A DNA stretch of 57,476 nucleotides, from contig CAMYKZ010000011.1 of assembly GCA_947259045.1 (NCBI GenBank), positions 1-57,476 on the forward strand. The letters run 5' to 3'. The position numbers were made by a program, and so were the translations under genes. This DNA comes from an uncultured Afifella sp. (GTDB taxonomy: Bacteria > Pseudomonadota > Alphaproteobacteria > Rhizobiales > Afifellaceae). Position 1 is the stretch's first letter; each line of letters starts with the position of its first letter. Under the pieces are notes generated by a model. It did no database searches, was not told the DNA's origin, and was given only the letters and a program-made list of their open reading frames with translations. Below, in pieces: positions 17,854-27,775 of the stretch.

Positions 17854-18276
17854 ATGAAAAAAGACGAATCGACCAGCGGTTTCCCCGACCGGCGTTCCGC
17901 GCTGCCCGGCGCCGGCGGCCTGTCGCGGATCGTTGCAGCGGGACGCAATTCCATGCGCGGCCTGATGGAAGGGCTGCGCTCGGAAGCGGCGATCAAACAG
18001 GAAATCGCACTGCTGGTCATTGGCGTTCCTCTGGCAATGTTCGTTGCCGCCAATGTCTGGGTCTGGCTTGCCATGGTCGGCAGCCTGCTGTTCATTCTGA
18101 TGATTGAGTTTCTCAACACGGCAATCGAACAATTGTGCAATCATGTGACGCCGCAGCGCCATGAGGCGATCCGGGTGACCAAGGATCTGGCGTCTGCTGC
18201 CGTTTTTTTCGCGCTTTTGCTCGCAGGTCTGGTGTGGGGCGCTGCGCTATTGCAGCGTTTCGGCGTCTTTGGCTGA
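17854..18276 (+). CDS. dgkA: Diacylglycerol kinase
   Basis: A 140-residue small integral membrane kinase that phosphorylates diacylglycerol and recycles it into phospholipid synthesis. After a basic N-terminus come SEAAIKQE (family AFRQE-type motif), two hydrophobic helices, the signature EFLNTAIE, KDLASAAV, and a third helix. The N-terminal extension of about 35 residues makes it longer than E. coli DgkA (about 120). The start ATG 17854 follows ACAGGACA; an ATG at 17827 is also in frame. It is followed after about 90 bp by the LigB-type dioxygenase gene. Confidence 0.9.
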   Translation: MKKDESTSGFPDRRSALPGAGGLSRIVAAGRNSMRGLMEGLRSEAAIKQEIALLVIGVPLAMFVAANVWVWLAMVGSLLFILMIEFLNTAIEQLCNHVTPQRHEAIRVTKDLASAAVFFALLLAGLVWGAALLQRFGVFG

Positions 18277-18365
18277 ACAGATTGTCAACATCGGTACGGC
18301 TTTCCCGGCTGCAGCTTATATCCATATTCGGCTGATCCGAACGGGAAATCTGAAAGGCAGGCACA

Positions 18366-19175
18366 ATGGCACATATCGCTCCGGTTTTCGTCTCCCACGG
18401 CGCCCCCGATCTGGCGATTACCGCAACAGCGGCGCACGACTTTCTGAAATCCTATGGCCGTGACGCAAAACGGCCTGAAGCGATTCTGACGGTCTCGGCG
18501 CATTTTGAAACCAGCGGACCGGTGCTCGTTGCCGATCCGGCGCCGGAAATGATCTATGATTTTGGCGGTTTCGATCCGAAATTGCGCACACTCGTCTATC
18601 CGGCAGCCGGCGCACCGGAATTGGCCGGAAAAGCATTCAAGGTGCTGGACAAAGCCGGGTTTGATCCAAAGCTTGTTGAAAAGCGCGGCTTTGACCACGG
18701 CGTCTGGGTGCCGCTGATGCTGGTCTATCCCGATGCGGATATTCCGATCGCGCAATTGTCCGTAGACCCGAACCGTGACGCGGCCTGGCACTACGCTGTC
18801 GGCGAAGCGCTCCGGCCGTTGACCGATGACGGCGTGCTGATCCTCGGATCGGGTTCGCTGACCCATAATCTGCAGGAGGTTTTCACAGCTGCCGGCCTCA
18901 GGCGGCGTGACGACGATGTGCCGCAATGGGTGGATGCGTTTGCCGGTTGGATTGCAGACCGGCTTGCCGAGGGCGATATCGAATCAATTCTCGATTATCG
19001 CTCGCAGGCGCCGTTTGCGGTCGAGAATCATCCGACCGATGAACATTTGCTGCCGTTGTTCGTTGCGCTCGGCGCGGCTGGTGAGCGTGCATTCGGCAAC
19101 CGGCTGCACGATTCGCGGGAATTCGGCGTGCTGGCCATGGATGCCTATTCATTTCAGGTGCGGCAGGCTGCCTGA
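18366..19175 (+). CDS. LigB-type extradiol dioxygenase (4,5-DOPA dioxygenase family)
   Basis: A 269-residue protein of the class III extradiol dioxygenase family, YgiD/DODA branch. Metal-binding histidines are in VSHGAPD (about 10), VSAHFET (about 44) and FDHGVWVPL (about 111); another conserved His is in NHPTDEHLLP near 225. Family members open catechol rings such as L-DOPA; the physiological substrate here is unknown. The length is typical. AAAGGCAGG precedes ATG 18366. It lies between dgkA and nadE on the same strand but need not be functionally tied to them. Confidence 0.9.
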   Translation: MAHIAPVFVSHGAPDLAITATAAHDFLKSYGRDAKRPEAILTVSAHFETSGPVLVADPAPEMIYDFGGFDPKLRTLVYPAAGAPELAGKAFKVLDKAGFDPKLVEKRGFDHGVWVPLMLVYPDADIPIAQLSVDPNRDAAWHYAVGEALRPLTDDGVLILGSGSLTHNLQEVFTAAGLRRRDDDVPQWVDAFAGWIADRLAEGDIESILDYRSQAPFAVENHPTDEHLLPLFVALGAAGERAFGNRLHDSREFGVLAMDAYSFQVRQAA

Positions 19176-19230
19176 CACCGAGGTCAGAATTCGCGTTGCG
19201 GACTAATCGGACGCGGGTTAAACCCGGGCC

Positions 19231-20895
19231 ATGACTGATACAATTTCCCGCCTGCGAATTGCCGTCGGCCAGCTCAACCCGATCGTCGGTGATGTTGCGG
19301 GCAACCGGCAATTGGCGCTTGATGCCTGGACTGAAGCCCGCGACGCCGGCGCCGACCTTCTGGTCCTGACCGAACTGTTTCTGTCCGGCTATCCGCCGGA
19401 AGATCTGGTCCTTAAACCGTCTTTTCAGGAAACCTGCCGTCATGCGGCCGAAGGCCTTGCCGCAGACACAAAAGACGGCCCGGCAATCATTGTCGGCTCG
19501 CCCTGGCGTGACGGCGACATGCTGCACAACAGCGTCCTGCTGCTCGACGGCGGCGAGGTGCAGGCCGTGCGCCACAAAGTGGAACTGCCGAACTACGGCG
19601 TCTTCGACGAACGCCGGGTGTTCCAGCCAGGCCCGCTGCCGGGGCCTGTTGATTTCCGCGGCATGCGGATCGGTATGCCGATCTGCGAGGATATCTGGAT
19701 TGAGGATGTCGCCGAATGCCTGCTGGAAACCGGGGCGGAATTTCTGATTTCACCGAACGGCTCGCCTTATTGGCTGAACAAGGCGGACGAGCGGGTGCAG
19801 GTCGTCGTCAGCCGCATCGTCGAGACCGGCTTGCCGATCCTCTATGCGAACCAGTTTGGCGGCCAGGACGAACTGGTTTTCGACGGCGGTTCGTTTGCCA
19901 TCCATGCCGACCGCACACTGGCGTTCCAGATGCCGCAGTTTCAGACCGATCTTGCGGTTGCCGACTGGCGGAAAACAGACGGCAACTGGCGCTGCGTTGA
20001 AGGCCCGGGCGCGGAGCTTCCGGACGGCAATCAGGCCAACTGGCTCGCCTGTGTCATCGGCCTGCGCGATTACGTGGAAAAGAACCGTTTTCCGGGTGTG
20101 GTGCTTGGTCTGTCCGGCGGCATAGATTCCGCCATTTGCGCCGCCATCAGCGTCGATGCGCTAGGGAAAGACCGTGTCCACTGTATCATGCTGCCATACC
20201 GCTATACCTCCGACGACAGCCTGAAAGACGCAGCCGACTGCGCGGATGCACTGGGTGTCAAATATGACATTGTGCCGATCGAACAGGCGGTTCAGGGCCT
20301 GGGCGCGATCGTCAATCCGCTGTTTGAGGGCTATCGGGAAGATGTTACGGAAGAAAACATCCAGTCGCGCATCCGCGGTACGGCCTTGATGGCGGTCTCC
20401 AACAAATTCGGCTCCATGGTCGTCACCACCGGCAACAAGTCGGAAGTCTCGGTCGGATATGCGACGCTTTACGGCGACATGAACGGCGGCTTCAATCCGA
20501 TCAAGGATCTCTACAAGACCGAGGTTTACCGGCTGTCCGCCTGGCGCAACGACAATCACCTGGCCACGTTCAAGGGCCCGAAGGGCATAGTGATACCGAC
20601 CAATATCATTGAAAAGGCGCCGACGGCGGAGCTGCGCGAGGGTCAGACGGATCAGGATTCCCTGCCGCCTTACGATGATCTCGATACAATCCTGAACGCA
20701 CTTGTCGAAGACGAAAAGTCGGTCACCGAGATTGTTGCGATGGGCTACGAAGAAGCCGTTGTCAGGCGGGTTGAGCATCTTCTCTATATTGCCGAATACA
20801 AGCGTCGCCAGTCTGCTCCGGGTGTCAAGATTACCAGGCGTAACTTCGGCCGTGACCGCCGCTACCCGATCACCAACCGGTACCGTGATGCCTGA
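19231..20895 (+). CDS. nadE: Glutamine-dependent NAD+ synthetase
   Basis: A 554-residue two-domain enzyme that makes NAD+ from deamido-NAD+, ATP and glutamine. The N-terminal nitrilase-type glutaminase domain has its catalytic Cys at about residue 152 in MPICEDIW, with Glu in TELFLSGYPPED near 47. The C-terminal synthetase domain has the ATP pyrophosphatase loop LSGGIDSAI near 294-302 and TGNKSEVSVGYATLYGDMNG near 403. Full length, no defects seen. No strong ribosome site upstream of ATG 19231. Confidence 0.95.
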   Translation: MTDTISRLRIAVGQLNPIVGDVAGNRQLALDAWTEARDAGADLLVLTELFLSGYPPEDLVLKPSFQETCRHAAEGLAADTKDGPAIIVGSPWRDGDMLHNSVLLLDGGEVQAVRHKVELPNYGVFDERRVFQPGPLPGPVDFRGMRIGMPICEDIWIEDVAECLLETGAEFLISPNGSPYWLNKADERVQVVVSRIVETGLPILYANQFGGQDELVFDGGSFAIHADRTLAFQMPQFQTDLAVADWRKTDGNWRCVEGPGAELPDGNQANWLACVIGLRDYVEKNRFPGVVLGLSGGIDSAICAAISVDALGKDRVHCIMLPYRYTSDDSLKDAADCADALGVKYDIVPIEQAVQGLGAIVNPLFEGYREDVTEENIQSRIRGTALMAVSNKFGSMVVTTGNKSEVSVGYATLYGDMNGGFNPIKDLYKTEVYRLSAWRNDNHLATFKGPKGIVIPTNIIEKAPTAELREGQTDQDSLPPYDDLDTILNALVEDEKSVTEIVAMGYEEAVVRRVEHLLYIAEYKRRQSAPGVKITRRNFGRDRRYPITNRYRDA

Positions 20896-20940
20896 GACGG
20901 CCCGGACCGATATCGCCAATAGTCTTTCGGCAGGTCCGGT

Positions 20941-22176
20941 TTGATACCGGTCGCGTTCCTTGAAACCAACGCCCGCTGGTTATTGTGCGGCGCGTTGCTG
21001 ATGTTCTGGTCGAGTTTCGGACAGACCTTTTTCATTGGCCTGTTCGCAGGCGACATCCAGGCGGAATTCGGCCTTTCCCATGGCGAGTTCGGCACGATTT
21101 ATATGATCGGCACGATCGCCAGCGCCGTGACGATGATCTGGCTCGGTGCGACCGTCGACCGGCATCCGCCGGCCAGGATCGCCTCACTCGTCATTATCGG
21201 TCTTGCGGTGACCTGCTTCCTGATGTCGGTGGCTTCCAGTGCGCTGGTGCTGGTGCTGGTGATCTACGGCCTGCGGCTGTTCGGTCAGGGCATGATGACC
21301 CAGGTGGCGATGACAAGTGTCGGCCGATGGTTTGCGGCAAATCGCGGCCGCGCCGTTGCCGTCGCCACATTGGGTTATGAAGTCGGCGTCGCAATTTTGC
21401 CGGCGACCGTCGTTCTGTCGAGCGCCTTGATCGGCTGGCGGCAGACCTGGGCGGTCGGCGCGCTCCTGTTGCTGGCAGTTGCGATGCCGACATTGCGGAT
21501 GCTGTTTGCCGTTGAACGCACACCCGCGGCCATGCAGAGCGAGATCGACGTGTCTGCTGTGCCTGTGCGCGATTGGACGCGACGGGAAGTGATTGTCGAT
21601 CCGGTGTTCTGGCTGATCAATCTCGGCATGCTTGGACCGCCGTTTATCGGTACGTCGATCATGTTTCATCAGATCCACCTTGTGGATACGAAAGGCTGGG
21701 GCCTTGGCCTTTTTGCAGCCTCTTATCCGGTATTTGCCGCGACAACAGTCATCATGGCGCTCGTGCTCGGCTGGGCCATCGACCGGTTTGGCGCGACCCG
21801 GATGCTGCCGGCGTTCCTGCTGCCTATGGCGATTGGTCTGATTGTTCTGACGGAAATTGACAGCTGGATCGCCATTCCGGTGTTCATGGTCCTGTTTGGC
21901 GCTAATTCGGCCTTCATGTCGACGCTCAACGGATCGTTGTGGCCGGGTATATACGGCACCCGCAATCTCGGAGCCATCCGATCGGTGGTGGTGGCATTGA
22001 TGGTGTTTTCCAGCGCGCTGGGGCCCGGCTGCGTCGGCCTGCTGATCGATCAGGGCGTAACCCTTGATCTGCAATTTGAGGTCATGGCGGTTTACTGCAT
22101 TGCCATTTCGGGTCTGCTGCTGTTTGTCAGCCGCCATGTCCACGCGCGAAGCATTCGGTCTGCCGCCATAGTTTGA
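20941..22176 (+). CDS. MFS transporter
   Basis: A 411-residue protein with about 12 predicted membrane helices and the major facilitator layout. A motif-A-like loop (GATVDRHPPARI) lies between helices 2 and 3, and its counterpart (GWAIDRFGATRML) is in the second half. The start appears to be TTG 20941; a nearby ATG at 20888 is in another frame. The substrate cannot be inferred; the family includes oxalate/formate-type and drug transporters. It lies 45 bp after nadE, so readthrough is possible. Confidence 0.88.
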   Translation: MIPVAFLETNARWLLCGALLMFWSSFGQTFFIGLFAGDIQAEFGLSHGEFGTIYMIGTIASAVTMIWLGATVDRHPPARIASLVIIGLAVTCFLMSVASSALVLVLVIYGLRLFGQGMMTQVAMTSVGRWFAANRGRAVAVATLGYEVGVAILPATVVLSSALIGWRQTWAVGALLLLAVAMPTLRMLFAVERTPAAMQSEIDVSAVPVRDWTRREVIVDPVFWLINLGMLGPPFIGTSIMFHQIHLVDTKGWGLGLFAASYPVFAATTVIMALVLGWAIDRFGATRMLPAFLLPMAIGLIVLTEIDSWIAIPVFMVLFGANSAFMSTLNGSLWPGIYGTRNLGAIRSVVVALMVFSSALGPGCVGLLIDQGVTLDLQFEVMAVYCIAISGLLLFVSRHVHARSIRSAAIV

Positions 22177-22212
22177 GTTGCCGCCGCCCGCAAGCGGCGC
22201 TACACACCGCCC

Positions 22213-23622
22213 ATGACAAAATCACCTCCCGATCCGATGCCGGTTACCGTTCGCTTTGCGCCATCGCCAACCGGACATATCCATGTCGGCAATGCACGAA
22301 CTGCCTTGTTCAACTGGCTTTTTGCGCGCAGCCACGACGGAAATTTCATTCTCCGTTTCGACGATACGGATGTGCAGCGCGCGCGCGCCGAATATGCAAC
22401 TTCGATCCTGACCGATCTGCGCTGGCTGGGAATCGAGCCCGACCGGATTGAACGCCAGTCGGAGCGCTTTGCCGCCTATGATCAGGCTGCCGAAACGCTG
22501 AAGGCAAAAGGTCTGCTTTATGCCTGTTACGAAACACCTGACGAACTGGACCGGATCAGAAGCCGCCGACGCGCCCGCGGTCTGCCGCCGGTCTATGACC
22601 GCCGCGCGCTGAAACTGAGCGACGGGGAGCGGGCCGGCCTGGCGGCGGAAGGCCGCAAGGCGCACTGGCGTTTTCTTTTACCCAATTTTGTTGACGATCC
22701 GGCAAAGATGCAGCGCACGGAATGCAGTTGGGACGATGTTTATCGCGGCCATCAGACAATCGATCTGGCGTCGATGTCGGATCCGGTGCTGATCCGCGAG
22801 GACGGAACCTATCTTTACACCTTGCCCTCCGTGGTCGACGACGTCGACATGGGGGTCAGTCACGTTATACGCGGTGACGATCACGTCACCAACACCGCCG
22901 CACAGATCGCGCTGTTTGAGGCGCTTGGCGCGGCGGCGCCGGTATTTGGCCATCACAATCTGCTGCAGTCGGAAACCGGGGAGGGGCTTTCCAAACGCAC
23001 CGGAGCTTTGTCGATCGGCGCACTGCGCGAGGACGGGCTTGAACCGATGGCGGTTGCCTCATTTGCATCCCTGATCGGCACGTCGGAACCGGTTCAGCCG
23101 GCCCGCTCGATGGCCGAACTGATCCGGCTCTATTCCGTTGCCCGGGTGAACAAGGCGCCGGCGCGCTTCAGTCTCGATGAATTGCGCGGGCTGAACACAA
23201 AGATTGTCGCCCAAAGCAGTTTCGCTGAAGTCGCCGGCAGGCTCTCAGTGCTTGGGGTCGATTGTGACGAAAATTTCTGGATGGCCGTGCGCGACAATAT
23301 TCAGACATTGTCTGAGGCTGCCGACTGGTGGCAGATCGTCGGCGGCGATATCGAAGGCGCTGCTGACGCCGATGATGCGGAATTTCTTGCCGAGGCGGCC
23401 CAATGCCTGCCGCCGGAACCGTGGGACACAACCACATGGTCGGTCTGGACATCGGCATTGAAAGACCGCACAGGGCGCAAGGGAAAACAGCTGTTCATGC
23501 CGCTCAGACTGGCGCTCACCGGACGGGACCGGGGACCCGAATTAGCTGCCCTTCTTCCGTTTTTTGGTCGCCCCAGTACGATGGCCCGACTATCCGAACC
23601 GACCGGCCGCCGACGGAACTGA
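22213..23622 (+). CDS. gltX: Glutamyl-tRNA synthetase
   Basis: A 469-residue class I aminoacyl-tRNA synthetase. The HIGH-type motif is HIHVG at about residues 22-26 in [12 protein letters not shown], and the KMSKS-type motif is LSKR at 259-262. The LRFDDTD stretch near 47 is typical. Alphaproteobacteria often have two GltX copies, and this shorter one may also charge tRNA-Gln for amidation. ATG 22237 is an alternative start, since the recognisable fold begins at about residue 9. The last 107 bp overlap the end of the DUF2865 gene on the opposite strand. Confidence 0.95.
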   Translation: MTKSPPDPMPVTVRFAPSPTGHIHVGNARTALFNWLFARSHDGNFILRFDDTDVQRARAEYATSILTDLRWLGIEPDRIERQSERFAAYDQAAETLKAKGLLYACYETPDELDRIRSRRRARGLPPVYDRRALKLSDGERAGLAAEGRKAHWRFLLPNFVDDPAKMQRTECSWDDVYRGHQTIDLASMSDPVLIREDGTYLYTLPSVVDDVDMGVSHVIRGDDHVTNTAAQIALFEALGAAAPVFGHHNLLQSETGEGLSKRTGALSIGALREDGLEPMAVASFASLIGTSEPVQPARSMAELIRLYSVARVNKAPARFSLDELRGLNTKIVAQSSFAEVAGRLSVLGVDCDENFWMAVRDNIQTLSEAADWWQIVGGDIEGAADADDAEFLAEAAQCLPPEPWDTTTWSVWTSALKDRTGRKGKQLFMPLRLALTGRDRGPELAALLPFFGRPSTMARLSEPTGRRRN

Positions 23623-24592
23623 TCCGGTCGGCATCAGGCGTTTGCGAGATCGGATTGGGGATGAACCGGGCGTGCCGGTTCATCCGGGTTTCCGGATCTT
23701 CCGCCGGCCCGTACCGGGCACGCGGCAGACCCGGCTGTCCGTCGACAGCCGCAGAGATCCGGTTGAGGTCAAACTGATAATCGCCGGCTGTCGACTGATA
23801 TGTTTCGGTGCCGCTCTTGCAAGTGCATGAAGGATCGTATTCGCGCCGGTAGCGGAAGGCGTTGGGCATGTCCGGATAGGCTTCGCCGTTGATGGAGACA
23901 AGGGTTTCAGCATCGCCGCGCGGATCGGCGTGGTAATAGAGATCAACCTCCGCGGCGGGGCACTGGGCCTGGCAGGTATAGAGATCGGCGCTGAACCGCT
24001 CCTGTGTGGTGGAAAAGCTGATCGGGAAATAATATCCGTCGCATTTGCGCACACACAATGTGCGCACCGTGTCGCTCCATTCGAAGAACGCGCCGCCGTC
24101 ATCGAAGAAGCCGTCATCGTTGAGCAGCGCATCGTCATAAACTGTCGCACAACCCAGTTGCGCCATTCGTCCCCTGATACGGCTCAGTCTGCGACTGTCC
24201 GACGCGCCGCCGTAACGGTCGCGCAGATGTTCCAGCTTGGCCATGTTGGCTTCCATGGATTCAAGCCGCGGCAGGATCCGGCTGCATTGCGGTTGCGGTT
24301 TGGAACGGAAGAACAGAAATCCGCCGCCGAAACAATTGGCCTGCCTTGCGCGTGCCCGCAGGCGTGCCAGTTCCGCACCCTGTTGCTGCAAAGCCCTGTC
24401 ATAGCGCTGCGCCTTTGCCGCATCACCCGCATTGCCCCCGCCAAGCGCGCGGCTGAGCTCTTGCTGGAGCATGGCGCAACTCTGCGCCAGCGCAGAAGAA
24501 GGGAGAGCGGCGAGCAACAACACCAGAATCGCGAAAATTCCGGTCGGCGATCTGATCGGAATAGAGGGTTGCCGCATGATCATGATTTGCAT
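23516..24592 (-). CDS. DUF2865 secreted protein
   Basis: A 358-residue exported protein with a signal peptide (hydrophobic [18 protein letters not shown], cleavage before QSC). A coiled-coil-like helical region follows (about residues 40-130), then the DUF2865 core, with [17 protein letters not shown] and two CxxxC-type Cys pairs including [14 protein letters not shown]. The function is unknown; the family is largely restricted to the Hyphomicrobiales. Several closely spaced ATG codons (24592, 24583, 24577) could start it and none has a clear ribosome site; 24673 is less likely because it buries the signal peptide. Its 3' end overlaps gltX by 107 bp. Confidence 0.82.
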   Translation of the reverse strand: MQIMIMRQPSIPIRSPTGIFAILVLLLAALPSSALAQSCAMLQQELSRALGGGNAGDAAKAQRYDRALQQQGAELARLRARARQANCFGGGFLFFRSKPQPQCSRILPRLESMEANMAKLEHLRDRYGGASDSRRLSRIRGRMAQLGCATVYDDALLNDDGFFDDGGAFFEWSDTVRTLCVRKCDGYYFPISFSTTQERFSADLYTCQAQCPAAEVDLYYHADPRGDAETLVSINGEAYPDMPNAFRYRREYDPSCTCKSGTETYQSTAGDYQFDLNRISAAVDGQPGLPRARYGPAEDPETRMNRHARFIPNPISQTPDADRISSVGGRSVRIVGPSYWGDQKTEEGQLIRVPGPVR

Positions 24593-24647
24593 CTTAACAC
24601 AGAATTTTCGGGCTCGAAATTTTCCTGCGGCCGTTCCCTGACTGCAT

Positions 24648-26939
24648 TTATCCGTCGCGCTCCATCGCTTCAACCGCCGCCAGCGCCGTCATGTTCACCA
24701 CACCGCGTGACGTCACCGACGGCGTCAGAACATGGACGGGTTTGGCGGTTCCCAGAAGCACCGGCCCGACATGCAGTGCGTCTGTCATGACCTTGAGCAG
24801 GTTGAGTGCGATATTGGCCGCATCCAGGTTCGGAAATACCAGCAGATTGGCCTCGCCGGTCAGCTTGCTTTCGGGCATCACCTTATCGCGCAACATTGTG
24901 GAGAGCGCGGAATCGCCGTGCATTTCGCCATCGACTTCAAGCTGCGGTGCTTTTTCCCACAACAACCGCACCGCCTCGCGCATCTTCCGCGCACTGTCGG
25001 TGTCCTGCGATCCGAAGTTTGAATAAGACAGCAACGCCGCCTTCGGCGTAATGCCGAACCGCTCGACATGGTGAGCTGCAAGAAGTGTCATTTCGGCAAG
25101 TTCCTCAGCCGACGGATCATGTGTCACATATGTGTCAGTCAGGAACACCGTGCCATATGTCGAGATCAGCATGCTGACGGTGGAAAGGTCGCGCACATTG
25201 TCGGCCATGCCGATAACATTGCGCACGTCACGCAGGTTCCTCTGGAACCGGCCTTCAAGCCCGCACAACAGGGCATCGGCCTCACCGCGGTGCACCGCCA
25301 GCGCGCCGATCAAGGTCGGATTGACGCGGACCGCCGTGCGGGCGGCTTCGGGCGGTATTCCCTTGCGGCCGGCGATTGCGAAATAGGTGTCGACATAATC
25401 GCGGTAGCGCGGATCATCTTCGGGATTGACCACCTCGAAATCACGGCCGGGCCGGATCCGCAAGCCGAACCGCTCCAGCCGGCTTTCGATCACCTGTGGC
25501 CGGCCGATCAGAATGGGAATGGCGGTCCGGTCTTCCAGAATGACCTGTGTCGCGCGAAGCACCCGCTCATCTTCGCCTTCAGCGTAGATGATCCGCTTGC
25601 CGCAGTCGCGGGCATTGGCGAAAATCGGCTTCATGATCAGGCCGGAGCGGAAGACGAACCGCGTCAGCCGGTCATTGTATGCGTCGAAATCGTCAATCGG
25701 CCGTTCGGCTACGCCCGATTCCATGGCGGCCCGGGCAACCGCCGGCGCAATACGCAGGATCAGCCGCTGGTCGAACGGCGAGGGGATCAGATATTCGGGT
25801 CCGAACAAGGCCGCCTCGCCGGCATAGGCCTTTGCCGCAATATCAGACGGTTCCTCGCGCGCCAGTGCTGCAATCGCCCGCACGGCGGCCATTTTCATCT
25901 CTTCATTGATCGTTGTGGCGCCGACATCCAGTGCGCCGCGGAAAATGTAGGGGAAGCACAGCACATTGTTGACCTGATTGGGGAAATCCGAGCGGCCGGT
26001 ACAGATCATCGCGTCCGGTTTTGCAGTCCGTGCTTCATCCGGCATGATTTCCGGCACCGGATTGGCAAGCGCCATGATCAGTGGCCGTTCGCCCATTTGC
26101 CGGACCATGTCCGGCTTCAGGACGCCCGGTGCGGAAAGGCCGAGAAAAACATCTGCCCCACCAATCACGTCCGCCAGAGTGCGGGCGTCGGTTTTCTGGG
26201 CAAATTTGGATTTCCACCGGTCCATCGACGCTTCGCGGCCCTCATAGACGACGCCGTCAATGTCGGTGACCCAGATATTTTCCTGCCGGACACCGAGAGA
26301 AACCAGAAGATTAAGGCAGGCCAGTGCAGCAGCACCGGCACCTGATGCGACGATCTTGGCGTCGTGCAGCGGTTTGCCGGCCAGTTCCAGCCCGTTGACC
26401 ACCGCCGCGCCGACTATGATCGCCGTGCCATGCTGGTCGTCGTGGAATACCGGGATATTCATCCGCGCCCGCAGCTTCTCTTCAATCTCGAAACATTCAG
26501 GTCCCTTGATGTCTTCAAGATTGATGCCGCCGAAAGTCGGTTCCAGCGGCGCCACGACATCGACGAACCTGTCGATGTCGGTCTCAGCCACTTCGATGTC
26601 GAAGACATCGATGCCTGCGAATTTCTTGAACAGTACCGCCTTGCCTTCCATTACCGGTTTCGACGCAAGCGGGCCGATTGCGCCCAGGCCCAGAACGGCG
26701 GTGCCGTTGGTTATGACGGCAACAAGATTGCCGCGGGCGGTATAGCGTGATGCGGCGGATGGGTCGGAAGCGATTTCCAGGCAGGGAGCCGCCACCCCCG
26801 GTGAATAGGCAAGCGCCAGGTCGCGCTGGTTGCCAAGCGGTTTCGTCGCCTGGATCTCCAGTTTCCCCGGGCGTGGGTGTTCGTGATAATATAGGGCGCT
26901 TTGATTCAGGTTGGTCTGCGCCGGTTTGTCCTGGCTCAT
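24648..26939 (-). CDS. maeB: NADP-dependent malic enzyme (malic enzyme-phosphotransacetylase fusion)
   Basis: A 763-residue protein that decarboxylates malate to pyruvate. The N-terminal malic enzyme half (about 1-430) shows [36 protein letters not shown] and a Rossmann [13 protein letters not shown]. The C-terminal half (about 440-760) resembles phosphate acetyltransferase ([14 protein letters not shown] near 455) and is thought to be regulatory, responding to acetyl-CoA, rather than catalytic. The length is as expected for MaeB. GGAGA precedes ATG 26939. It ends 55 bp from the DUF2865 gene start on the same strand. Confidence 0.95.
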   Translation of the reverse strand: MSQDKPAQTNLNQSALYYHEHPRPGKLEIQATKPLGNQRDLALAYSPGVAAPCLEIASDPSAASRYTARGNLVAVITNGTAVLGLGAIGPLASKPVMEGKAVLFKKFAGIDVFDIEVAETDIDRFVDVVAPLEPTFGGINLEDIKGPECFEIEEKLRARMNIPVFHDDQHGTAIIVGAAVVNGLELAGKPLHDAKIVASGAGAAALACLNLLVSLGVRQENIWVTDIDGVVYEGREASMDRWKSKFAQKTDARTLADVIGGADVFLGLSAPGVLKPDMVRQMGERPLIMALANPVPEIMPDEARTAKPDAMICTGRSDFPNQVNNVLCFPYIFRGALDVGATTINEEMKMAAVRAIAALAREEPSDIAAKAYAGEAALFGPEYLIPSPFDQRLILRIAPAVARAAMESGVAERPIDDFDAYNDRLTRFVFRSGLIMKPIFANARDCGKRIIYAEGEDERVLRATQVILEDRTAIPILIGRPQVIESRLERFGLRIRPGRDFEVVNPEDDPRYRDYVDTYFAIAGRKGIPPEAARTAVRVNPTLIGALAVHRGEADALLCGLEGRFQRNLRDVRNVIGMADNVRDLSTVSMLISTYGTVFLTDTYVTHDPSAEELAEMTLLAAHHVERFGITPKAALLSYSNFGSQDTDSARKMREAVRLLWEKAPQLEVDGEMHGDSALSTMLRDKVMPESKLTGEANLLVFPNLDAANIALNLLKVMTDALHVGPVLLGTAKPVHVLTPSVTSRGVVNMTALAAVEAMERDG

Positions 26940-27036
26940 ATATCCGTCTCCGGCGATTCACATTCGATCAGAGACTGTAGCATGAGCGGGCCGTACGGAA
27001 ATGCCCGGCGGCAAGTAATTTAATATGGTCGTAATG

Positions 27037-27180
27037 TTACCGGTTTGCTGCCGACATAATCACGAGATTGCTGGAAGGCGTTGATTTGCGGGCGTCCATA
27101 TCGGCAGCGACGAGCCCGCTTGCACCGATGAAAAACAGGACGAGGGTCCAATACGCACTACGCAATGTGAACTTTAACAT
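27037..27180 (-). CDS. Possible 47-residue exported peptide
   Basis: From ATG 27180 the frame encodes LKFTLRSAYWTLVLFF, a hydrophobic core, and a VAA cleavage-like site near residue 26, then a short hydrophilic tail to TAA at 27037. This has the form of a signal peptide plus a small mature part. The ribosome site is weak, and a longer in-frame start at 27246 exists. No family is recognised. The inverted repeat at 27195-27221 lies just upstream and could be its operator. Confidence 0.4.
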   Translation of the reverse strand: MLKFTLRSAYWTLVLFFIGASGLVAADMDARKSTPSSNLVIMSAANR

Positions 27181-27194
27181 GATGCCGCCGCTTT

Positions 27195-27221
27195 CACTGT
27201 TTACCAATCCTGTAAACAGTG
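27195..27221. promoter_or_regulatory. Perfect 10-bp inverted repeat, candidate operator
   Basis: CACTGTTTAC and GTAAACAGTG are separated by 7 bp (CAATCCT). The dyad geometry (10-7-10) is what many dimeric repressors bind. It sits 15 bp upstream of the small ORF at 27180 and next to the AT-rich stretch. It could alternatively be an RNA hairpin. Confidence 0.5.
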
Positions 27222-27352
27222 TGAGTAAAAACATCGGCCAAGACAATATTAATATTGGCGAATGGTGAATTGGTAAATAAAGCTATAATGCTTAATAAAT
27301 TGATAAAAATTGTTTAGATTGCGTTATTATACCCGGTTGAATGCAAAATTAC

Positions 27353-27490
27353 TTAGCGCTGCAGATAGGTCAGCAAAACGAATCCGGCTCCGCCGTTCAG
27401 ACGGCATTGATTGTCGGCGATGCCGCTTGCGGTGACCGCGCTGGCGCCAAGCAGGCTGAAAACCGCGATGAAATAGACTGTGCGAACCAT
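27353..27490 (-). CDS. Small exported protein, 45 residues
   Basis: ATG 27490 is preceded by GAGGGAG at good spacing. The product begins VRTVYFIAVFSLLGASAV, a compact signal peptide, with a TAS-G cleavage-like site near residue 22, and ends LLTYLQR before TAA at 27353. The good ribosome site and signal-peptide pattern make it the most credible of the small ORFs here. The mature peptide would be about 23 residues with one Cys. The function is unknown. Confidence 0.5.
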   Translation of the reverse strand: MVRTVYFIAVFSLLGASAVTASGIADNQCRLNGGAGFVLLTYLQR

Positions 27491-27523
27491 TGTCTGAGCT
27501 CCCTCATGAACGTCCGGATGGAA

Positions 27524-27679
27524 TTAGCCCACTCGGATTGAACCGAACCTGAGCCGGTCATTCAGAATTGGTTCATAGCCGTCAGGTAACATCATGAGCT
27601 TGACGGATGAGGCAGGCTCGGCGATAAGCGGCACCATGAACGGAAGCACTTTCAACGCGATATCACGCGTCATTTGCAT
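27524..27679 (-). CDS. Possible 51-residue small protein
   Basis: A minus-strand frame from ATG 27679 (or the ATG at 27673) to TAA at 27524, reading TRDIALKVLPFMVPLIAEP and ending FGSIRVG. Composition is plausible for a small soluble or membrane-associated peptide, and it precedes the 45-residue ORF on the same strand by 33 bp. There is no clear ribosome site and no recognised family, so it may be chance. Confidence 0.3.
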   Translation of the reverse strand: MQMTRDIALKVLPFMVPLIAEPASSVKLMMLPDGYEPILNDRLRFGSIRVG

Positions 27680-27775
27680 TTGCGGACTTATTATCAGCTA
27701 GCGACAGACGCTGGCTCGGCCGTTCACACCCTTTCTTCACAAGACTGAACGATCCTGCCAGCGGGTAGGGACATT

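Larger units (their letters stand above)
26940..27775. other. 836-bp gene-poor region with small minus-strand ORFs
   Basis: Between maeB and cysS there is no large gene. I see three short minus-strand ORFs (listed separately), a perfect 10-bp inverted repeat at 27195-27221, and a strongly AT-rich stretch at about 27230-27345 with TATAAT-like sequences on both strands (27285-27290 plus; 27327-27332 minus). No terminator or structured RNA could be assigned with confidence. Confidence 0.5.

Noticed and set aside
24000-26345. Long plus-strand frames opposite the DUF2865 and maeB genes
   Set aside because: Both minus-strand proteins have full family motifs; the plus frames lack starts with ribosome sites and show biased composition.
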